A DNA stretch of 24,323 nucleotides from JBGTLW01 sp041743835 (lineage in GTDB: Bacteria > Planctomycetota > Phycisphaerae > Phycisphaerales > Phycisphaeraceae), in the NCBI GenBank assembly GCA_041743835.1, contig JBGTLW010000124.1:1-24323 (forward strand). Reading direction: 5' to 3'. Positions 1-7,985 of the stretch are shown piece by piece. The notes beneath the pieces are model-generated. The model was not told where the DNA came from. It saw only the letters and a list, made by a program, of their open reading frames with translations, and did not search any database. Numbering within the stretch: the stretch's first letter is position 1; each line of letters starts with the position of its first letter. A program made the translations under genes and the position numbers.

Positions 1-2302
1 GGCCGGCGAGCTGGGTCGCCTGCTCGGTCGTGGCGCCGGGCAGCACGATCGCGAACGCCGGGCCGGTCTCACGGCAGACAAACGTCGAGCGTCGGCACGA
101 CCCGAGCACGGCGTCGGCGATGGTCTTGAGCACCGCGTCGGCCCCATCGTGATCCAGCATCTCATTTACCTGCGAGAACTGGTCCACATGCAGCACCACC
201 ACCGCGCAGGCCTGGCCCGGCCGTCGGCTGTGTTGGCTAAGCAACTGCTCGAAGTGCTCGCGGTTGGGAAGACCGGTCACCGGGTCGGTTAGCTCGGCCT
301 GCTGGGCATTGTGCGTGAGCTGGGCGATCTGCAAGCGTGCAGCCAGGAGCGGCGCAAGCGTCTCGATCATGACGATGTGGTGACGCTCCAGCCGCTCCCC
401 GCCGCGCTGCGCGATCCAGAGGATGCCCTGCGCATCCGCCGTGCCGCGCAGCCGGACCGCCGCGAGACACGTGAAGCCCACATTACGCGCCGCGGTCGCC
501 CACGTCGTTTTGACGCCGAGGTCCGTCCACAGCGCGACATCCTTGGAACCGAGCACGCGGGGCATCAGGTCCGACGCCACCGCATCCACCCACGCCCGAT
601 TCGTCTCCAGCAGATAAGCCCCTGCCCCACGGTGCATGAGCTGCCGGCAGCGCCGCTCGCCCGCATCCTCCCGCAGCGCAAACCCAATCGCGCCCACGCC
701 CATGCCCTCGTAGAGGCGCTGGGTCACCCGCTCGATCAGCACCGCCACCGTGCCCACACCCTGCAACCCCTCGCTGACACTCTTAAGCAGTTGGAGCTGC
801 TGGTTCTGTTGATTGATGAGCTTGCGGCTGTTCTCCTGCGGGCTTGTCTCCTGCACCACCCACAGCCGCCCCACCGCCTTGCCCGCCGCGTCCTGCACCG
901 GGATGCCCTGGAACAGGAACACCCCGGCCCGCGTCTCGAATCGCTCCTGCGCAGGCCGGCTCATGTCCGCATCGATTCGACGCATCCGCGCCAGGAACTG
1001 TTCCTTGTTCTGCACGCCAAGCACATCCCAGAACTCGGTCAACTCAAACCGTTGACCCGCGAGGGACTCGCCGCTGAGTTGCAGCAGGTTCGCCAACTGC
1101 TGGTTGTGGGCCGCGACCTTGCCCGATGAATCGACCAGCAGGATCGCATCGGACATGTGGTCGATGACCAGGTTCAGCAGCCGGGTCTGTTGTTCCAACT
1201 CGCGGCGGAGTGCTTTGGATCGGCTGACATCGGTCAGGGACAGGCGGTACGACCGCGACGCGCCGTCCTCATCACGATCGACCGCTGCTTCGAGCCTGCA
1301 ATCCACACGCTCGGGGCCGATGCCCAGCCGCAGCTCACAGCTTGAGCTGTCCTGATACGTCAGCCGCTCGATCGTCTGCGTCAGCCGGGCGCGGTCCTCG
1401 GGCATGATGAAAGCCGTGGCCTCACGGCCGATCAGGGCCGCGGTGTTCTCTGCCCGGAACAGCTCGGTGGCGCGGCGGTTGGCCTGGATGATCTGGCCTC
1501 GGGTGTCGATACTGATCATCGCGGCGGGGGCCTGCTCGTACAGGCTGACAAACGCGCGCTCCCGCTGCTCCAGTTGCCTGGCCGTGTCCGTGATGCGCTC
1601 GAGCATGCCCGCGATCGCGCCGCACAACTGCCCAAACTCCCCGACCTGTCGCCGGCCCAAACGATGGAAGGGCTCGGGCCCCGCGTTCACCGCGACAAGC
1701 TCCACCACGTCGCCCAGCGGCCCCGTGAACCACCGACGCAGCAGCAGCAGCCCCATCAACGTCATCATCGCCAACAACAGCCACATCGTCCCCAGCCCGG
1801 TGTAGAGCTTCTGCCGCATCGCCGCCGCCGCGCCCGGACCATCGACCAGCAGCTCGAGACTCAAGCGCTGCTCCTGCTGGCGAAACGGTGCGCGCACAAA
1901 CGTCAGGCGATCCAGCGCGACAGACCCGCCGCGGCTGATCCCCACATCGCTCAGCTCCCACACCGCCACCTGCTCGCCCACACCGTCGGACCAGTCCCCC
2001 ACCGTCACCGGCTCATGCACCCCGCCGGTCAGCCTGGCGGCGCGGATGTGGTGCTCACGCGACACGAATACCGACAGCACCGCCCGCACCGCCTGCGCAT
2101 CCGCATCGGCGCGCAAGCCGTGCAGCCCGCTTTGCAGATTGCGTACCGTGATGGTTGTGCGCTGCTGGAGGTCGATGCCCAGGAGCGATTGCGAGCGGTG
2201 CCACTCCAACACACTGAGCCCAGCGGACAACACAAGCCCGCCCGCAAGCAGCGTGAAGACAACCCGGCTGACCAACGATTCCCAAAGTCGCCCCAAACGC
2301 AT
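1..2302 (-). CDS. Membrane sensor, HAMP-PAS-PAS-GAF-degenerate GGDEF (3' end cut by window edge)
   Basis: Open frame with no stop from the ATG at 2302 to the left edge (767 full codons), so the C-terminus is missing. The start follows GGGGGGAAGG, and an in-frame TAA lies 33 nt upstream. By eye: membrane segment about residues 12-32, periplasmic loop, second membrane segment about 168-190, HAMP-like linker to about 245, PAS about 250-360 (YEQAPAAMISIDTRG), PAS about 372-480 (IDHMSDAILLVDSSG), GAF-like about 500-655, then a GGDEF domain from about 667 (LTDPVTGLPNREHF). The signature site near residue 745 reads RETGPAFAIVLPG instead of R-x-GGDEF-AVLLPG, and the first metal-binding Asp is His (LHVDQF). 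From family knowledge it should therefore not make c-di-GMP; it may bind nucleotide or partners, and an EAL domain could follow off the window. It lies 122 nt after pilC, so it is probably the tail of the pilus operon or a weakly separate unit. Confidence 0.88.
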   Translation of the reverse strand, partial: MRLGRLWESLVSRVVFTLLAGGLVLSAGLSVLEWHRSQSLLGIDLQQRTTITVRNLQSGLHGLRADADAQAVRAVLSVFVSREHHIRAARLTGGVHEPVTVGDWSDGVGEQVAVWELSDVGISRGGSVALDRLTFVRAPFRQQEQRLSLELLVDGPGAAAAMRQKLYTGLGTMWLLLAMMTLMGLLLLRRWFTGPLGDVVELVAVNAGPEPFHRLGRRQVGEFGQLCGAIAGMLERITDTARQLEQRERAFVSLYEQAPAAMISIDTRGQIIQANRRATELFRAENTAALIGREATAFIMPEDRARLTQTIERLTYQDSSSCELRLGIGPERVDCRLEAAVDRDEDGASRSYRLSLTDVSRSKALRRELEQQTRLLNLVIDHMSDAILLVDSSGKVAAHNQQLANLLQLSGESLAGQRFELTEFWDVLGVQNKEQFLARMRRIDADMSRPAQERFETRAGVFLFQGIPVQDAAGKAVGRLWVVQETSPQENSRKLINQQNQQLQLLKSVSEGLQGVGTVAVLIERVTQRLYEGMGVGAIGFALREDAGERRCRQLMHRGAGAYLLETNRAWVDAVASDLMPRVLGSKDVALWTDLGVKTTWATAARNVGFTCLAAVRLRGTADAQGILWIAQRGGERLERHHIVMIETLAPLLAARLQIAQLTHNAQQAELTDPVTGLPNREHFEQLLSQHSRRPGQACAVVVLHVDQFSQVNEMLDHDGADAVLKTIADAVLGSCRRSTFVCRETGPAFAIVLPGATTEQATQLAG

Positions 2303-2424
2303 CCCACCTTCCCCCCGCCAGAGCACTGGCGTTTACGGTTCACACAACAACTGGCCCGTCTCACACACCGCGGCCCCGGTCGGGCCGGCAAGCCCAAAGC
2401 GGGATGACAGCTCACGCACCGGCC

Positions 2425-3654
2425 TTAGCCGCTCATCACCGTGCCGATCTTGAAGATCGGCAGCAGCAACGCGATCGCCACAAACCCGATGATCGCGCCC
2501 ATCACGCTGACCAAGAGCGGCTCGATGTACTGCGTCGCGGACTTCACCTGGTCGTCGAAATCCTCCTCGGTGTACGCGGCCACCTTCTCAACCACCTCGC
2601 CCAGACGACCCGACTTCTCCCCCGCGTAGATCATCTGCGCGACCGAGCGCGGGATCATCGGCGTCTCAAACAGCGCATCAGAGAGCTGCCCACCCCGACG
2701 CAGCCGCTCATCCACATCATCCCACAGCCGCTCGTAGTAGCAGTTGCGCGTGATGGACCTCGTGATGCTGACCATGTCGAGGATCGGCACGCCCGCGGCA
2801 ATCATCGTGCCCATCGTGCGGCAAGACCGCGTGAGGTACAGCTTGTTGAACAGCGTGCCCAGGATAGGCGCGTTGAGCTTGATGTAGTCGAACACACGCC
2901 GGCCCGAGGGGATACGCAGCATCACCACCAGCCCGACGACCGTGGCCACCAGCCCCGCGATCCACAGCGGCCAGTAGTGGATGAGTGTATGGCTCAACGT
3001 CATCAGCATCTGCGTCGGCGCGGGCAGGGCCGCGTCCTTCGATTCATAAATCGTCGCAAAGCGCGGCAGCACGAACACCAGCAGGAAGATGGTGACCATG
3101 ATGACCATGACGAACATCACCGCCGGGTAGGTGATTGCGCCCTTGATCTTGCGGGCGGTCGCCTGCTCCTTGGCGAGGTACTTGGAGATCACGCCGAGCA
3201 TCGGCCCGAGCTTGCCGGACATCTCCGCGGCTCGGATCAGGCTGCCCATCACGGGCGGGAAGACCTTGGGGTGGTCCGCCAGCGCCGCGGAAAGCTCGCC
3301 GCCGGCCTGAACTTCTTCGGTCACCTCGGCCAGCACCTCGCGGAACGCGGCGTTCTCGCACTGGTCGCGCACACACTCCAGCGCCTCGCTGACCGGGACG
3401 CCCGTGTCGATCATCACCGCCAACTGCTGCGCGAAGGTGATGACGTGGTCACGCTTGATGCGACCGGCCTTGGCCTTGAGCACGCCGGTGCTATCCGGCG
3501 CGGCCTCGGCCAGCTTGCCACCCTTGGCGATCTCAAGCACGAACCGCCCCTGCTGGCGCAGCAGCGCCCCGGCGGCATCAAGCGAGTCTGCCTCAAGGGT
3601 CCCTATCGCCAGGGTGCCGTTGCTTTCACGCGCTCGGTATCGGAACTGGGGCAT
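2425..3654 (-). CDS. pilC: Type IV pilus / type II secretion inner-membrane platform protein PilC/GspF
   Basis: 409 residues, the usual family length. The ATG at 3654 (MPQFRYRARE) is chosen because GGAAGA sits about 8 nt upstream; the 14-residue upstream extension has no such support. It carries the two tandem T2SF domains of the family: the first about residues 60-185, followed by a hydrophobic stretch; the second about 255-385, followed by the C-terminal membrane segment (IGFVAIALLLPIFKIG). GVP-x-L/S motifs open each repeat (TGVPVSEAL, AGVPILDMV). From the family, PilC/GspF is the polytopic base on which the ATPase acts during pilin polymerisation. It lies 46 nt behind pilB, with a perfect 18-nt palindrome between them. 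GspF and PilC cannot be told apart by reading alone; the PilMNO context favours a pilus-type system. Confidence 0.96.
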   Translation of the reverse strand: MPQFRYRARESNGTLAIGTLEADSLDAAGALLRQQGRFVLEIAKGGKLAEAAPDSTGVLKAKAGRIKRDHVITFAQQLAVMIDTGVPVSEALECVRDQCENAAFREVLAEVTEEVQAGGELSAALADHPKVFPPVMGSLIRAAEMSGKLGPMLGVISKYLAKEQATARKIKGAITYPAVMFVMVIMVTIFLLVFVLPRFATIYESKDAALPAPTQMLMTLSHTLIHYWPLWIAGLVATVVGLVVMLRIPSGRRVFDYIKLNAPILGTLFNKLYLTRSCRTMGTMIAAGVPILDMVSITRSITRNCYYERLWDDVDERLRRGGQLSDALFETPMIPRSVAQMIYAGEKSGRLGEVVEKVAAYTEEDFDDQVKSATQYIEPLLVSVMGAIIGFVAIALLLPIFKIGTVMSG

Positions 3655-3672
3655 GGGTATCTTCCGTGTTCT

Positions 3673-3690
3673 GGCGGCCCGCGGGCCGCC
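3673..3690 (-). promoter_or_regulatory. Perfect 18-nt palindrome between pilB and pilC
   Basis: GGCGGCCCGCGGGCCGCC reads the same on both strands. It sits 10 nt after the pilB stop and just before the pilC ribosome-binding site. In the mRNA it would fold into an 8-bp GC stem with a very tight loop. It has no T-run after it, so it is not an intrinsic terminator. A processing, stability or translation-tuning hairpin is possible but unproven. Confidence 0.4.
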
Positions 3691-3700
3691 CGCCAACCAA

Positions 3701-5446
3701 TCAGGTGGCTGTGGCCTTGATCAATTCTTCGACGGTGGTCAGCCCCGCGGCGACCTTCTCGATGCCGTCCTGTCGCAGGTTCGTGTACCCGCCCGAGGCA
3801 GCCGCCATCCGACGCAGCTCCTGCAGCGGCGCGTCACGGCTGATCGCGTCGAGCCCTTCATCATCGGGGATATACAACTCGTAGATGCCGATCCGCCCCG
3901 CGTGCCCGGTGTTGCGACACTTGCCGCAGCCCGCGCCGTGGTAGTACTTCTCCGGCAACGCGTAGCCGGGGAACATCCGCTCCAGCGTCCGCATCGTCTG
4001 CGTCGGCGGGACGAACGGCTCCTTGCAGTTGGCGCACACCTTCCGCAGCAACCGCTGGGCCAGCACACCGCGTATGGACGCGGCAATCAGGTACGACTCA
4101 ACGCCGACGTTGATCAGCCGGGTGACGGCGGACACCGCGTCGTTGGTGTGGAGCGTGGACAGCACGAGGTGGCCGGTGAGCGCGGCCTGGGTGGCGATCT
4201 TGGCGGTCTCCTGGTCGCGGATCTCGCCGAGCATCACCACGTCCGGGTCCTGCCGCAGCAGCGCACGCAGCGCCCCGGCGAAGGTGAAGCCGGCCTTCTC
4301 GTGGGTCTGGAACTGGTTGATCCCCGGCAGGTTGAATTCGACGGGGTCTTCAACGGTGGAGATGTTGGTGGAGATGTCGTTGATCTCCGCCAGCGCGGCA
4401 TACAGCGTGGTGGACTTGCCCGACCCGGTGGGCCCGGTCACGAGCACGACGCCGTTGGGCTGGTGGACCAGCCGGCGGAAGTCCTCCAGCATCTTGGGCG
4501 CAAACCCCAGCTTCTCAAGGCTGAGCATGGCCCCGGTCTTGTCGATGACACGCATCACGACCTTCTCGCCGAACTTGCCGGGGCAGGTGGACACACGCAG
4601 ATCAACCTGACGCTTATCCACGCGGATGGTGATGGCGCCGTCCTGCGGGACTCGCCGCTCGGAGATGTCCAGCCCAGCCATGATCTTGATGCGTGACACG
4701 ACCGCGGCGTGCATGGCGTAGGGCGGCTGCATCTTCTCGTAAAGCCCGCCGTCCACGCGGTAGCGGACCCGCATCTTGCCCTCGTCCGGCTCGATGTGGA
4801 TGTCCGACGCGCCCTCCTGTACAGCCGAGTAGATCAGGTAGTTCGCCAGCTTGATGACCGGCGACTCACCCGACGCGTCTTCCAGGTTGGACAGGTCGGT
4901 GATCTGTGTCTCGACAACGCTCAGGTCGCTTTCGCTGATGTCCTCGATCATCTCGTCGATGACAAAGACGTTCGCGTCGGGCCGAAGCGATGCCAGCGTG
5001 GTGTGGATATCCGTGGCGGTGGCGGAAACGATCTGCACACTCTTGCCGGTGATCCGCTCGATCTCCTCGACCAGAAACACGTTGGAAGGCTCGGACACCG
5101 CGACGGTCAGTTTCTCGTGGACCAGAAACAGCGGGAGCACAGCATTGCGCTCGAGGAACTCGCGCGGCAGGACTTCGATGATCTTCGCGTCAACCACGAT
5201 CGGGCAGATACGCGCGAATGGCACGCCGTAGCCCTTGGCCAAGACCTCCGCGACCTGCTCCGCGGTCACAAAGCCCAGCTCGATCAGCACCTCGCCCAGC
5301 AGCTTCTTGTGACCCTTGTCACGCTGGAAGGCGAGCGCCTGCTCCACCTGCTCGTTGGTGATGACACCGAGCTCCACGAGCAGGTCGCCCACACGCAGTG
5401 GCGCTGTCCGTGTCCGGGTGTCGGGGGTTGCGGTGACGGGGGCCAT
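3701..5446 (-). CDS. pilB: Type IV pilus assembly / type II secretion ATPase PilB/GspE
   Basis: 581 residues, full family length. The ATG at 5446 follows AGGGAAG by about 7 nt. Residues 18-41 match the MshEN c-di-GMP motif (R18, G20, G27, L38, Q41); a second, weaker copy spans 49-72. The central AAA+ motor is complete: Walker A GPTGSGKST at 338-346, Asp box TVEDPVE at 364-370, Walker B (DPDVVMLGEIRD) at 400-411, and His box (GHLVLSTLHTNDA) at 425-437. The tetracysteine zinc motif has C471, C474, C507 and C510. From the family, a cytoplasmic hexamer that powers pilin polymerisation through PilC and PilM. The gene sits between the STAS gene and pilC. No retraction ATPase (PilT) is in the window. 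PilB versus GspE cannot be decided by reading alone. Confidence 0.96.
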   Translation of the reverse strand: MAPVTATPDTRTRTAPLRVGDLLVELGVITNEQVEQALAFQRDKGHKKLLGEVLIELGFVTAEQVAEVLAKGYGVPFARICPIVVDAKIIEVLPREFLERNAVLPLFLVHEKLTVAVSEPSNVFLVEEIERITGKSVQIVSATATDIHTTLASLRPDANVFVIDEMIEDISESDLSVVETQITDLSNLEDASGESPVIKLANYLIYSAVQEGASDIHIEPDEGKMRVRYRVDGGLYEKMQPPYAMHAAVVSRIKIMAGLDISERRVPQDGAITIRVDKRQVDLRVSTCPGKFGEKVVMRVIDKTGAMLSLEKLGFAPKMLEDFRRLVHQPNGVVLVTGPTGSGKSTTLYAALAEINDISTNISTVEDPVEFNLPGINQFQTHEKAGFTFAGALRALLRQDPDVVMLGEIRDQETAKIATQAALTGHLVLSTLHTNDAVSAVTRLINVGVESYLIAASIRGVLAQRLLRKVCANCKEPFVPPTQTMRTLERMFPGYALPEKYYHGAGCGKCRNTGHAGRIGIYELYIPDDEGLDAISRDAPLQELRRMAAASGGYTNLRQDGIEKVAAGLTTVEELIKATAT

Positions 5447-5474
5447 GGTTTACTTCCCTGGTTCGCGGCGTGGA

Positions 5475-5810
5475 TCAGTTCAGGCTGGCGATGGCGGCAT
5501 CGACGGTCGGGTGGCAATCGAAGCGGCTGGACAGCCGCGTCATCTCGAGGATGGTGCGGATGTGCTCCTGCACACACGCGAGCCGGACCTGCCCGAGCTG
5601 CTCGGCACACTCGTCTTGCAACCACAGCAGGGACTCGAGCCCCTGGGAATCAATGTGCGCGAGCTGCTCCATATCGAGCACAAAGTCGCGCACCTTGGCC
5701 TCCATCCGTTCGAGCACCGCCTTGCGGAAGCGGGCGGTTTCCTCGGCCTCAAGGTCGCCACGCACCGACAACACGGTCAACTGGTCGCGGTCCTCATGAG
5801 ATAGCTTCAT
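5475..5810 (-). CDS. Single-domain STAS protein (anti-sigma-factor antagonist-like)
   Basis: 111 residues if begun at ATG 5810 (MKLSHEDRDQ), which has AGGAGG 4 nt upstream; a GTG at 5825 would run through that ribosome-binding site and is less likely. The fold signature is clear: an N-terminal beta strand (LTVLSVRGDL), then the conserved loop HIDSQGLESLL with Asp54-Ser55. In SpoIIAA/RsbV proteins that serine is phosphorylated by an HPK-type anti-sigma kinase. No RsbW-like kinase or PP2C phosphatase is visible in the window, so the partner is unknown. It lies 27 nt after the HD-GYP gene and about 28 nt before pilB, inside the pilus operon, so a switch role in pilus or secretion control is inferred. 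Confidence 0.9.
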   Translation of the reverse strand: MKLSHEDRDQLTVLSVRGDLEAEETARFRKAVLERMEAKVRDFVLDMEQLAHIDSQGLESLLWLQDECAEQLGQVRLACVQEHIRTILEMTRLSSRFDCHPTVDAAIASLN

Positions 5811-5837
5811 CACGCCTCCTGACACTTCCCCGGAGGT

Positions 5838-7487
5838 TTACGCGGGCGGCCGCATCCACCGCTTCTGATGCTCCTGGATCATGCGGTCGTACGGTCCGAA
5901 ATCCAATCCTGTGAATACATCGGCCAGATCGGGGTCGAACTGCGTCCCGGCACAGCGCTTGATTTCCCCTAGCACCTGCAGCCGGTCCATCGCGTCCCGA
6001 TAAGTCCGGGTCGAGCTCATCGCATCAAACGCATCCGCCAGGCAGATCAGCCGTCCCATCAGCGGGATGTCACTGCCGGCCAGCCCGTGCGGGTATCCCC
6101 GACCATCCCACCGCTCGTGGTGGTACATCACGCCGGGGATGAGGTCCTGCATCTGCCGGATATCACGCAGGATGCGGGCCCCGATCTCCGGGTGCATCTT
6201 GATCTGGTCGAACTCATCGTCGGTCAGGCGGCCGGGCTTGCTCAGCACACTCTCGGGCACGCCGATCTTGCCCACGTCGTGCACCAGCGCCGCGATATAG
6301 ACCCGCTCGACTTGCTGTGGCTCAAGGCCGACGGCGTCGGCGAGCATCCGCGACATCATCGCCACACGCTCGGAGTGGCCGTGGGTGTACGAATCTTTCG
6401 CGTCGATGGCCGAGGTCAGGGCGTGCAGCGTCCCCATGAACATCGCCTGCGAATCCTCATACAGCATGAGGTTCTCAAGGAAGATGGTCAGGCTGTTGGC
6501 AAGCGAATCGCACAGCTTGGAGTCCACCGAAGAAAGCTCGGCCGCCGATATCTTGTCGCCGCCCACGATCAGCCCCAGCACGCGGTCATTGCGACGCAGC
6601 GGGACGACCAGCAGGCTCCCCGCGGCACCGACCAGGTCGGGCAGGTTCAGCGTCGTCGTGTCCTCGATAATCTCCGGGTGCGCCGCCCCGCGGTATCGGC
6701 TAAGCAGTTCATTGCAGATGCCCTGGAACCGCTCGGGCTCCAGCGCCACCCGGCCGGCGACAAAACGCTGGCCCGCGAGGCTCTGCAAGCGTGGCTCGTC
6801 ATCGATCAGGCACATCGCCATCCACCGCAGCCCGACCACCTGCTGCAACTCGCTGCACGCATCGTGCAGAAACTGAGCGGGCGCCTGGTTCACCAGCATG
6901 TTGGTTGAGAACTTGTAGAGCAGGCTCAACTCCTCGTAAGAGTCGGCCAGCTCACAGCTCATCGTGCGCAGCTCCGACGCCTGCCGGTCCAGCTCAAGCA
7001 CGTCCTCACACATCCACGCCAGCGTCATCGCCAGGCGGTGCGCCTCGTCGGGGTCGGTGAGGCGCGATGGGTCGATGCGGGAGATCGCGACGCGGTAGTC
7101 GAGCTCGGCCTCGTCACAGATCCGCACCAGTTGCTCGCTGTTGATGATGCTCGGGCCGATGATGAGCGCGGCATTGAGGAACAGCGGGCAATGCACCGTC
7201 TGCATCCGCCGACGCTGCTCCTCGGGCAGCGCGACCACGCAGACGCCCGGCCACAGCTCCACCACCCTCGCGATGCCCTCGCCGATCTCGGGCCAGCGTG
7301 TCTTCACCGACGCGCTGAAGATGCGGCTGCCCACCACCAGACGCTCGATCCAGTTGATGTCGCCGTCCACCGCCACGCCGCCCTCCGAAGTCAGCCGGAC
7401 AACCGTGACCGAAAGCTCACGCAGGCGGTCACGGAAGCGTGTGGACAGCGAGGCAAGGTGTGCTGGTTCATGTGCGATGCGGATCAT
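5838..7487 (-). CDS. GAF / HD-GYP c-di-GMP phosphodiesterase
   Basis: 549 residues from ATG 7487 (MIRIAHEPAH), whose ATGA overlaps the stop of the response-regulator gene. A 70-residue upstream extension is possible in this frame but lies inside that gene and is rejected. Parts: an N-terminal region of about 160 residues of unclear family with CPLFLNAALIIGP at 100-112; a coiled-coil-like helix about 163-192; GAF-like about 195-340; HD-GYP about 345-535. Catalytic signatures are intact: HGHSERV at 369-375, HDVGKIG at 403-409, and HHERWDGRGYP at 456-466. From the family, HD-GYP proteins hydrolyse c-di-GMP to pGpG or GMP using a bi- or trinuclear metal site. With the receiver gene overlapping upstream, it resembles an RpfG-type REC-HD-GYP regulator split into two genes. 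Confidence 0.93.
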   Translation of the reverse strand: MIRIAHEPAHLASLSTRFRDRLRELSVTVVRLTSEGGVAVDGDINWIERLVVGSRIFSASVKTRWPEIGEGIARVVELWPGVCVVALPEEQRRRMQTVHCPLFLNAALIIGPSIINSEQLVRICDEAELDYRVAISRIDPSRLTDPDEAHRLAMTLAWMCEDVLELDRQASELRTMSCELADSYEELSLLYKFSTNMLVNQAPAQFLHDACSELQQVVGLRWMAMCLIDDEPRLQSLAGQRFVAGRVALEPERFQGICNELLSRYRGAAHPEIIEDTTTLNLPDLVGAAGSLLVVPLRRNDRVLGLIVGGDKISAAELSSVDSKLCDSLANSLTIFLENLMLYEDSQAMFMGTLHALTSAIDAKDSYTHGHSERVAMMSRMLADAVGLEPQQVERVYIAALVHDVGKIGVPESVLSKPGRLTDDEFDQIKMHPEIGARILRDIRQMQDLIPGVMYHHERWDGRGYPHGLAGSDIPLMGRLICLADAFDAMSSTRTYRDAMDRLQVLGEIKRCAGTQFDPDLADVFTGLDFGPYDRMIQEHQKRWMRPPA

Positions 7488-7894
7488 GGGGATTCCGGGG
7501 TTGGCTCCACGGCTGTGTGACGCTTGGCGATCAGCTCTTCGGTGCGCAGCAGGATGTCCCGCGGGCTGAAGGGCTTGCTGATGATTTCGACGATGTTGGT
7601 CTTCTCGATGTGTGAGGACGACAGCGCAAAGCCGTGGGCCGTGAGCATCAGCGCGGGGATCGACGCGGTCCTCTCGTGCAGCCGCAGGTTCTGACACAGC
7701 TCGATGCCGGTCATGAATGGCATCTGGTAGTCGGTGATGATGAGGTCCGGCTGGCGGTCGATCGCCAGCGCCAGCGCCTCTTCGCCATCCGACGCGGTCA
7801 GCACCTCGTACCCGGCGTTGCGCAGCTTGAGGCTGACGACGTGGACGATGTGGGCTTCGTCATCCACCACCAGAATCAGGGGTTGGTCTGCCAT
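7484..7894 (-). CDS. Single-domain response regulator (CheY-like receiver)
   Basis: 136 residues from ATG 7894 (MADQPLILVV), with GAGGA just upstream; the longer in-frame start at 8077 overlaps the kinase gene and is not needed. A full receiver: acidic pair D11-D12, phospho-acceptor D55 (DLIITDYQMP), the Thr of LMLTAHG and the Lys of ISKPFSP. There is no output domain; only a short Pro/Glu tail follows. It lies 91 nt downstream of the histidine kinase, and its stop overlaps the start of the HD-GYP gene by 4 nt. The likely chain is kinase to receiver to HD-GYP enzyme; direct contact is inferred, not shown. Confidence 0.93.
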   Translation of the reverse strand: MADQPLILVVDDEAHIVHVVSLKLRNAGYEVLTASDGEEALALAIDRQPDLIITDYQMPFMTGIELCQNLRLHERTASIPALMLTAHGFALSSSHIEKTNIVEIISKPFSPRDILLRTEELIAKRHTAVEPTPESP

Positions 7895-7985
7895 GCTTCC
7901 TCGCACGCGTAGCAGGCCCGGGGTGTCTCGCCAGAACCGACTGGCTCGCAACCGTGGCCGTGGGACCGCGTGCCCTCCTTTCGAG

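Noticed and set aside
2372..2389. CGGCCC/GGGCCG hairpin after pilC as a terminator
   Set aside because: Six-bp stem with no T-run on the minus strand, so the downstream sensor gene may still be read through.
1422..2415. Short minus-strand frames suggesting a broken or frameshifted gene at the left edge
   Set aside because: Reading the third frame gives one uninterrupted sensor protein from 2302 to the edge, so there is no break.
2404..4696. Two long plus-strand frames of over 400 codons
   Set aside because: Both mirror pilC and pilB, whose motifs are unmistakable on the other strand.
7488..7697. N-terminal extension of the HD-GYP protein
   Set aside because: It lies wholly within the response-regulator gene and is low-complexity Arg/His/Ala; the ATGA overlap gives a better start.
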